Source: Enterococcus hirae ATCC 9790
GTDB lineage: Bacteria > Bacillota > Bacilli > Lactobacillales > Enterococcaceae
NCBI RefSeq assembly: GCF_000271405.2
Contig: NC_018081.1
Span: 1,232,300 to 1,296,299, forward strand
Direction of reading: 5' to 3'
DNA length: 64,000 bases
Part shown: positions 57,507 to 64,000 of the stretch, one piece after another
Layout of the letters: the number at the start of each line of letters is the position of its first letter
Numbering within the stretch: position 1 is the first letter of the stretch
The notes under the pieces: generated by a model
The model's database searches: none
Told to the model about the DNA's origin: nothing
Seen by the model: the letters and a program-made list of their open reading frames with translations, nothing else
Made by a program: the position numbers and the translations under genes

Positions 57507-58367
57507 ATGTATGGTGGAATAGAAGCAGGGGGAACAAAATTCATCTGTGCCGTTTCAAATGAAGGCGTTATCGTAGAAAGAGTAAGTATTCCTACAACTA
57601 CACCTGAAAAAACACTAAAGCAAGTATTTGATTTTTTTGATCAATATGAACTAGAGGCGTTAGGGATCGGTTCGTTTGGTCCGATCGGTATTGATAAAAA
57701 TGCCGATAATTATGGGTATGTTTTGGCAACACCTAAACCTGGATGGGGAAACTACAATTTTTTAGGCAGCATCCAAGAACGTTACGGGATTCCGATGGCT
57801 TGGACGACAGATGTGAATGCAGCAGCTTACGGCGAATTGCTAAAAGGAGCCGCACAAGGGAAAAAGAGTTGTATTTATTTGACTGTCGGTACAGGGATCG
57901 GTGCCGGTGTGGTCCTTGAAGGAGATATTTTTTCTGGACTTGCCCACCCAGAAATGGGGCATATATGGGTAAAACGTCATCCAGAGGATACCTATGAAGG
58001 AACATGTCCTTACCACAAAGATTGTTTGGAGGGGTTAGCGGCTGGACCTTCAATTGAGGCACGAACTGGAATCAAAGGCCAAGAACTTCCTCAAGATCAT
58101 CCAATATGGGACATCCAAGCCTATTATATTGCTCAAGCATTGATCAATTATACGTTGACGTTAGCTCCTGAAAAAATCATTTTAGGTGGCGGAGTGATGA
58201 ATCAAGACCATTTGTTGCATAAAATTCGACAACAATTCGTTGAGTTAATGGGTGGGTACATGGAAACGCCACAAGTAGATGAGTACATTGTACGCTGGGG
58301 TCTGCCGAATGAGAGTGGAATTATTGGCAGCTTGCTTTTAGCAGAAAAAGAACATGGTAAGCAATAA
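57507..58367 (+). CDS. ROK family sugar kinase (fructo/mannokinase type)
   Basis: The 286-residue ROK protein has GGIEAGGTKFICAV (ATP phosphate loop), GSFGPIGID, LTVGTGIGAGVV and the Zn site GHIWVKRH then CPYHKDCLEG (C-x2-H-x2-C). This length and the Zn knuckle without the longer ROK repressor HTH match fructokinase/mannokinase members. It presumably phosphorylates the mannose released by the three mannosidases to mannose 6-phosphate, which enters glycolysis. It overlaps no gene but lies 3 bp after GH38. Confidence 0.9.
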   Translation: MYGGIEAGGTKFICAVSNEGVIVERVSIPTTTPEKTLKQVFDFFDQYELEALGIGSFGPIGIDKNADNYGYVLATPKPGWGNYNFLGSIQERYGIPMAWTTDVNAAAYGELLKGAAQGKKSCIYLTVGTGIGAGVVLEGDIFSGLAHPEMGHIWVKRHPEDTYEGTCPYHKDCLEGLAAGPSIEARTGIKGQELPQDHPIWDIQAYYIAQALINYTLTLAPEKIILGGGVMNQDHLLHKIRQQFVELMGGYMETPQVDEYIVRWGLPNESGIIGSLLLAEKEHGKQ

Positions 58368-58393
58368 GGTGTATATATTCTATATATAGTAAT

Positions 58394-58432
58394 AAAAAAC
58401 GGCTAGAGGTGTATCCCTAGCCGTTTTTTGAT
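58394..58432. terminator. Bidirectional terminator
   Basis: AAAAAACGGCTAG pairs with CTAGCCGTTTTTT, between the ROK kinase and the convergent pseudouridine synthase gene. Confidence 0.92.
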
Positions 58433-58469
58433 TGTGATCAGTAGTGGATCGCTCCTCACAATAGTGTCT

Positions 58470-59324
58470 TTACCATAAACCAGGGAGGGCTTTTGCTACA
58501 ATGGTTTCTTGCGTGAAAGGATGAGACATGTGTAATTCTAACGCATGGAGCATGAGACGGTTCGCAGGCCGTGTTTGGTAAAGTGGATCCCCGACGATGG
58601 GATGACCAATGTGAGAGAGATGGACCCTGATTTGATGGGTACGTCCGGTTTCCAAGACACAGTAAACCTGAGTCTGACCATTCAATACTTGATCAACGGA
58701 AACATGTGTGAGAGCCGTTTGACCTTTATAAGGATCTACCACCCGTTTTCTGCGATCGTGCCGATCACGACCGATTTTATCTTTTAAAATCAAATCCTCT
58801 TTGATTGTTCCCCAGACAAGTGCTTGGTATCGTCGATAAATCTTCTTTTGTTCCAACATTCTGCCTAGGATAGGTAAAACAAAGGGATTTTTAGCAAATA
58901 AAATTGCACCACTTGTTTCTTTGTCCAATCGATGCACGACATAAGGGCGTTGCTCTTTTTTCTTTAAATACGCAGCTAAGTGATTCAATAAAGTATCATT
59001 TTCGGTTGGTTCATTCGGATGAGTTTTCATGCCGGCGGGTTTATTGACAATGAGTAAATGATCGTCTTCATATAATGGTTGGACAAAGGAAGCTTTACCC
59101 AATTGGACTTCTTGGTATTGATAATCAGTTTCTTCAAAACGTAACGTAATATGATCACCAGCGTGGACTTCAAAATGAAACAAGGCAGGTTCTTGATTGA
59201 TCCACACATTTTTTCTTATACGTAAAAAGTGGCGGACTTTTCTTGGAACGAGCCATTCTTGTTCTAATAATTCTCGAATGGTGGTTGTTGGCTGAGTGTC
59301 AGGTAACGTGATCGTGATTTCCAT
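58470..59324 (-). CDS. RluA-family pseudouridine synthase
   Basis: The 284-residue protein has an N-terminal S4-like part (about 10-75) and the catalytic HRLDKETSGAILFAKN with the Asp nucleophile, plus GRTHQIRVHLSHIGHPIVGDPLY. The family isomerises uridine to pseudouridine in 23S rRNA or tRNA. The S4-like N-terminus and length favour the RluD-like branch, but the exact site is not proven. Good AGGAG before the ATG on the minus strand. Confidence 0.92.
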   Translation of the reverse strand: MEITITLPDTQPTTTIRELLEQEWLVPRKVRHFLRIRKNVWINQEPALFHFEVHAGDHITLRFEETDYQYQEVQLGKASFVQPLYEDDHLLIVNKPAGMKTHPNEPTENDTLLNHLAAYLKKKEQRPYVVHRLDKETSGAILFAKNPFVLPILGRMLEQKKIYRRYQALVWGTIKEDLILKDKIGRDRHDRRKRVVDPYKGQTALTHVSVDQVLNGQTQVYCVLETGRTHQIRVHLSHIGHPIVGDPLYQTRPANRLMLHALELHMSHPFTQETIVAKALPGLW

Positions 59325-59531
59325 AAAAATACTCCTTTTAGCAAAAATGCAGCTCTATTGTACCATTTTTAAAACTTATTTAAGAAAAAAGTGACTAATT
59401 TCTGATACTTCTTATGCTAAACTATCGTCAAAACTTAAAAAAACAGTTTGCCTACATCTCAAGCAGGAAGAATGAAGAACGTACCTGTGGTAGAATAAGG
59501 CGATTCAATCAAATAGACAGGAGAAGAATAA

Positions 59532-61703
59532 ATGGATTTTCAAAGCATTTTAAGTAAAATAAAAGCTGCTTTGATCAGTTTTTGGCATTGGATTAAACCT
59601 TATTTAGGGCGATTCCATCGATGGCGAAAACGTATATGGAAAAAGTATCATATCAATAAACTGATCCTATTGATTGGCTTGATCTGTGTATTGATCGTCA
59701 GTATCTATCTTTTTATTTTAGCAAAACAGGCAAATGTCTCCACATTAAAATCGGGGCTAAGTCAGTCTACCGTTATCTATGATAAAAAGAATGAAGAAGC
59801 AGGCACCCTTTATGCTCAAAAAGGGACTTATGTGGAATTGAATGCAATCTCTCCAGATATCCAAAATGCGGTTATCTCAACTGAAGATCGCAATTTTTAT
59901 CAGCATCATGGATTTGATATCAAAGGGATCGCTCGGGCAGCAGTTCGGATGGTCCTTTCAGGTGGCACTTCTGGTGGAGGTGGGAGTACAATTACCCAAC
60001 AATTAGCTAAAAATGCTTATTTGACACTTGATCAAACTTTTGACCGTAAAGCAAAAGAATTATTTTTAGCCATTGAAATTGAAAAGAAATACAGCAAAGA
60101 AGAGATTTTGACCATGTATCTCAACAATGCTTATTTTGGAAATGGGGTATGGGGCGTACAAGATGCTTCAAGGAAATACTTTGGGGTAGATGCTAATCAG
60201 GTTAATTTAGCAGAAGCGGCAACGTTAGCTGGGATGCTTAAAGGTCCGGGTATCTATAATCCGATCGATCATCCAGAAAATGCAAACAATCGAAAAAACA
60301 CCGTATTGAGTGTCATGGAAGAAAACGGCAAGATCACGAAACAACAATACCAAACGGAAAGCAAAGTGGATATCAAACAATACGTGAAAGATACGTATGA
60401 TAATTCGGAATCAGGCTATCGCTATCCTTATTACTTTGATGCCGTGATTGATGAAGCAGTCAATGATTATGGTTTAGATGAAGAAGATGTGATGAACAAA
60501 GGATACAAAATCTATACATCACTTGATCAAAATTATCAAAAACAATTAGAAACAACGTATCAAAACAATGCACTATTTCCGGCAAATGCTGCGGATGGGG
60601 CGATGGTTCAATCCGCATCAGTCGCATTAGATCCTAAAACTGGTGGAGTTGAGGCGCTGGTAGGGCGACGTGGGGAACATGTTTTCCGAGGATTTAGTTT
60701 TGCAACACAAATGAAACGTTCTCCTGGCTCAACGATCAAACCATTGAGTGTGTATGCACCAGCGTTAGAAGCGGGATACACCCCAGCAAGTATTTTGAAA
60801 GATGAACCATTATCTTATTATAAAGCTCATAATTACGACGGAACGTACCGTGGTGAAGTACCGATGTATCAGGCGGTTGCTGAAAGTTTGAATCTTCCTG
60901 CTGTATGGTTGCTTCATGAAATCGGTCTTCAAAAAGGTTATGATAAAGCAGAAGAATTTGGATTGCCTCTATCGAAATCAGATAAGTATTATGGTTTAGC
61001 ATTAGGTGGTTTAGCTAAGGGAGTTTCGCCGTTAACGATGGCTGGAGCTTACAGTGCATTTGCTAACGCTGGTAAAATGTATAAACCACATCTGATTACT
61101 AAAATCGTGGATTCAACGGGTGCAGTAATTGTTGATAAGATCAATGAAAAACCTAAACAAGTCATTTCAGAAGAAACAGCTAATCAAATGACTTCAATGC
61201 TGCTTGGGACTTTTTCTAATGGGACGGCCGTTGCAGCTAAACCGGCTGGTTACACAGTCGCAGGGAAAACAGGAACGACTGAAACCAATTTTGATCCTAC
61301 CAAAGCTAACGATCAATGGATTGTTGGCTATACACCTAATGTCGTGATTTCAACTTGGATGGGATATGAAGAGTCTAGTGAATTGCATTATTTAGCAGGA
61401 ACAAGTGGGAATGTGGTTGGTAAAGTCTTCAAATCGGCCGCAGAAGGCATTCTTCCTTATACCGAGCAAGAGCCTTTCCCAGTAGCAGATGCATATGCGA
61501 CTGGCGGAAAAGTAGTCCCTGCTGATCAAGTCAATAATAATACGCAAACCAATGAGAACTCAGAACAATGGAAAGAAAATCTGAATAAATACGGGGAACA
61601 AGCTAAAGATGGGCTGAAAAATATCGGTGATATGGTAAAAGAAGGCGTAAGAGGTTTAGGTGAAGCTGCGAAAGATCTCTGGCGGAAATATCAAGGACAG
61701 TAA
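59532..61703 (+). CDS. Class A penicillin-binding protein (PBP2A/PbpZ-like)
   Basis: The 723-residue bifunctional enzyme has a basic cytosolic N-terminus, one membrane helix (about 45-66), the GT51 glycosyltransferase (STEDRNFYQHHG with the catalytic Glu, GGSTITQQLAKNAYL, YLNNAYFGNG) and the transpeptidase with SPGSTIKP (S-x-x-K), SLNLP (S-x-N) and KTGTTE (KTG). A Gln/Asn/Lys-rich C-terminal tail (about 660-723) follows. It polymerises and cross-links peptidoglycan. The domain order matches enterococcal PbpZ/PBP2A; the other class A enzymes (PonA, PbpF) are alternatives. Confidence 0.9.
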   Translation: MDFQSILSKIKAALISFWHWIKPYLGRFHRWRKRIWKKYHINKLILLIGLICVLIVSIYLFILAKQANVSTLKSGLSQSTVIYDKKNEEAGTLYAQKGTYVELNAISPDIQNAVISTEDRNFYQHHGFDIKGIARAAVRMVLSGGTSGGGGSTITQQLAKNAYLTLDQTFDRKAKELFLAIEIEKKYSKEEILTMYLNNAYFGNGVWGVQDASRKYFGVDANQVNLAEAATLAGMLKGPGIYNPIDHPENANNRKNTVLSVMEENGKITKQQYQTESKVDIKQYVKDTYDNSESGYRYPYYFDAVIDEAVNDYGLDEEDVMNKGYKIYTSLDQNYQKQLETTYQNNALFPANAADGAMVQSASVALDPKTGGVEALVGRRGEHVFRGFSFATQMKRSPGSTIKPLSVYAPALEAGYTPASILKDEPLSYYKAHNYDGTYRGEVPMYQAVAESLNLPAVWLLHEIGLQKGYDKAEEFGLPLSKSDKYYGLALGGLAKGVSPLTMAGAYSAFANAGKMYKPHLITKIVDSTGAVIVDKINEKPKQVISEETANQMTSMLLGTFSNGTAVAAKPAGYTVAGKTGTTETNFDPTKANDQWIVGYTPNVVISTWMGYEESSELHYLAGTSGNVVGKVFKSAAEGILPYTEQEPFPVADAYATGGKVVPADQVNNNTQTNENSEQWKENLNKYGEQAKDGLKNIGDMVKEGVRGLGEAAKDLWRKYQGQ

Positions 61704-61768
61704 TCCTATGAAAAACGATAAACAAATGGTACAATAAAACTAAACGATCTATAGAAAAGAGGCTAACT

Positions 61769-62110
61769 ATGTCAAATATTTATGATAGCGCAAATCAAAT
61801 CGAACGCGAGATTCGCGAATTGCAAGAATTCAAAGCTTTAGAAGAAGCCTATGCAAAAGTTAAAGCAAATGAAGAAGCACATCGTCTATTCAAAGATTTC
61901 CAAGCGATGCAAATCGAATTGCAAGAAAAACAAATGAGCGGGCAAGAATTTAGCGATGAAGATGCAATGAAAGCGCAAGAAATGGCAATGAAAATTCAAT
62001 CAGAAGAAGTGATCAATGATTTGATGCAAAAAGAACAACAATTTAGCACGATCATCAATGACTTGAATCGCATCATCATGACACCAGTTAGAGATTTATA
62101 CAGCGAATAA
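61769..62110 (+). CDS. YlbF/YmcA-like UPF0342 family protein (YheA type)
   Basis: The 113-residue all-helical protein ([49 protein letters not shown]) matches the YlbF/YmcA/YheA superfamily. YlbF and YmcA form a complex with YaaT that helps RNase Y in B. subtilis; YheA is a less studied relative of similar length, and the present protein fits that branch better. AGAGGC lies upstream. It follows the PBP gene by 65 bp. Confidence 0.85.
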   Translation: MSNIYDSANQIEREIRELQEFKALEEAYAKVKANEEAHRLFKDFQAMQIELQEKQMSGQEFSDEDAMKAQEMAMKIQSEEVINDLMQKEQQFSTIINDLNRIIMTPVRDLYSE

Positions 62111-62145
62111 TTAACGTTGTAGAAAATAATTTAGCCAGAACAAGC

Positions 62146-62188
62146 AAAAGCAACGTAAAACAAAATTGTTTTGCGTTGCTTTTTTAGT
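62146..62188 (+). terminator. Terminator
   Basis: AAAGCAACGTAAAAC pairs with GTTTTGCGTTGCTTT (one mismatch), followed by TTTAG. Confidence 0.88.
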
Positions 62189-62356
62189 ATGAAGAAATCA
62201 GACGGGGATAACTCATAGAAAATTAGCTTATTTTTCATTGTTTAATAAATAATTATTGTTAACCTAGCTATAATAGCTGATTTTGTCTATTATAGAAGCG
62301 TAGAAATGTCTATTCAAGTAGTGAATTTCTCTCATATAAAGCAAGGAGGTGGAGCG

Positions 62357-62569
62357 ATGAAACACAAAAAATTTTCTTGGAAAGATTTTTGGGAAATCAG
62401 TGGCTCGTATCTTTTCACGATTATTTTGCTACCCGCATTTTATTCTTTAACTACAAATCAGCCATTAACAAATGTTTTTAGCGACCAATATCTGATCGAT
62501 ATTCTTCTCTTGTTTCTTTTTGTGATCTTGCCATTAGCTATTTATAAAGGTGTGCGGTATCGAAAGTAA
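62357..62569 (+). CDS. Small two-helix membrane protein
   Basis: The 70-residue protein has a basic N-terminus, two hydrophobic helices (about 17-33 and 46-65) and a Lys/Arg end. A perfect AAGGAGGTGG lies 6 bases before ATG 62357; an upstream ATG at 62306 has no such site. A TATAAT box occurs at about 62268. I recognise no family. It may be an orphan membrane peptide. Confidence 0.65.
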   Translation: MKHKKFSWKDFWEISGSYLFTIILLPAFYSLTTNQPLTNVFSDQYLIDILLLFLFVILPLAIYKGVRYRK

Positions 62570-62807
62570 GATATGAGAGATATTTGATGATTGAGCATGA
62601 AAATAGCTAGCCATTGCAGTAATCGTCTGAAGTACCGATGAGTCTAAATAAGAAGATAGGCAACTAAAGTAGGTTAGACCAATAGAGAGAAATAAAGTAA
62701 GGTGCTGCTAAAATTAATTTTTAGCTTGACCATTCTTTTTTTATGGTAAAGTAATTGACGTTGCTGAAAAAGAGAAAAAGATCGTGGAATTTATTTAGAA
62801 AAATTCA

Positions 62808-62836
62808 TTGACATTTACTTTTTAAGGTGATAAGAT
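62808..62836 (+). promoter_or_regulatory. rrn promoter P1
   Basis: TTGACA (62808-62813), 17-base spacer, TAAGAT (62831-62836). Confidence 0.8.
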
Positions 62837-62903
62837 AACTAAGTCGTTAAAAAGCGACAGCTTACGAAGCTTGATTCTATCGAAAAAAACTTCAAAAAAG
62901 TTG

Positions 62904-62932
62904 TTGACAAATAACAAATGACGAGTTATGAT
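62904..62932 (+). promoter_or_regulatory. rrn promoter P2
   Basis: TTGACA (62904-62909), 17-base spacer, TATGAT (62927-62932), preceded by an A-rich upstream tract. Confidence 0.85.
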
Positions 62933-62989
62933 AAATGAGTTGCTGAAACACTTCTGAAAAACGAAGTCGAAAAAACTTTTAAAAAAGAG

Positions 62990-63018
62990 TTGACAAACAA
63001 ACGTCACTTTGATATGAT
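62990..63018 (+). promoter_or_regulatory. rrn promoter P3
   Basis: TTGACA (62990-62995), 17-base spacer, TATGAT (63013-63018), with the A-rich tract AAAAAACTTTTAAAAAAG as a UP-like element. Confidence 0.88.
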
Positions 63019-63067
63019 ATAAAAGTTGCTACGGCAATCTCAAATGATTAGCTTTTAATCAAGTAGA

Positions 63068-63204
63068 CCTTTGAAAACTGAACAAAGCAAAGACAAACCA
63101 AATGTGTAGGGCGTCTTGATTGATTCAAGACAACAAACATTTTTAACAAGCAAGCAATATGCTAGCAAACAATTGAGCTTAACAATCGCAAGATTGTTCG
63201 AACT
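63068..63204 (+). promoter_or_regulatory. rrn leader: boxA-like sequence and processing hairpins
   Basis: CCTTTGAAAACTGAACAAAG (63069-63088) resembles the antitermination boxA region of Firmicute rrn leaders. Hairpins GTCTTGA/TCAAGAC (63113-63131) and AACAATC-GCAA-GATTGTT (63181-63198) follow, the second just before the mature 16S end. Confidence 0.65.

Positions 63205-64000
<796 letters not shown>

Larger units (their letters stand above)
62570..63204. other. Region upstream of the rRNA operon
   Basis: About 240 bases of unrecognised sequence follow the small membrane protein gene, then come the three promoters (62808-63018), the leader with boxA-like sequence and processing hairpins. No supported ORF. 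Confidence 0.6.

Overview
The window is a low-GC Firmicute chromosome segment, almost certainly an Enterococcus of the E. faecium clade (E. faecium, hirae, durans or mundtii). The reasons are the 16S rRNA 5' part at the right edge, the glpK-glpO-glpF oxidase-type glycerol operon, many enterococcal long-hairpin terminators, CcpA (cre) sites, PTS genes and AAGGAGG-type ribosome binding sites. I cannot settle the species by eye. No prophage, insertion sequence, CRISPR array or tRNA gene is visible.

Layout. 1-6055: tail of an Old-Yellow-Enzyme reductase, a DJ-1/PfpI protein, two tandem paralogues of unknown function, and a Nox-like flavoprotein without its redox cysteine, coupled to an Mga-type regulator. 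6134-10219: CcpA-controlled glycerol operon. 10448-13381: a MutS2-like ATPase without an Smr domain, behind a leader holding a 6-codon ORF and a terminator, then a CDP-alcohol phosphatidyltransferase. 13523-16244: reactive-sulfur circuit (CstR-like repressor and DsrE protein divergent from a rhodanese and a CoA-persulfide-reductase-type enzyme). 16320-22615: helD, then an exopolysaccharide locus with a PgaD-like protein, a PgaC-like synthase broken by an exact 11-bp tandem duplication, and a BcsA-like synthase.

22679-32567: housekeeping and envelope genes (CDF exporter, gabD, GtrB/CsbB-like glycosyltransferase, PepSY protein, pepA, thioredoxin, UspA, YtpR, htrA, rlmH), with copies of a MITE-like repeat and a dense DnaA-box cluster between htrA and rlmH. 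32617-40395: accessory-looking stretch with a GIY-YIG protein directly after rlmH, two paralogous GT-C-like membrane proteins around a DUF4767-type lipoprotein, and a Tim44-like gene cut by an in-frame TGA. 40704-46194: cre-controlled lactose/cellobiose-family PTS with a GH1 enzyme whose acid/base Glu is Gln, and a LicR-like regulator. 46478-48536: panE with an orphan EIIC-type permease.

48799-50097: unrecognised three-gene AT-rich cassette that includes a 27-residue zinc-ribbon microprotein. 50157-58367: mannose/N-glycan locus (GH92 and a GntR-LacI hybrid repressor divergent from GH125, GH38 and a ROK kinase) with visible operators and cre. 58470-62569: RluA-type pseudouridine synthase, class A PBP, YlbF/YmcA-like protein and a small membrane protein. 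62808-64000: three tandem rrn promoters, leader and the 5' part of 16S rRNA.

The best leads for something undescribed are the attenuator-like leader of the MutS2-like gene, the cassette at 48799-50097, the DnaA-box cluster at htrA-rlmH, the Gln-type GH1 in the PTS operon and the slippage-type duplication in the PgaC-like gene.
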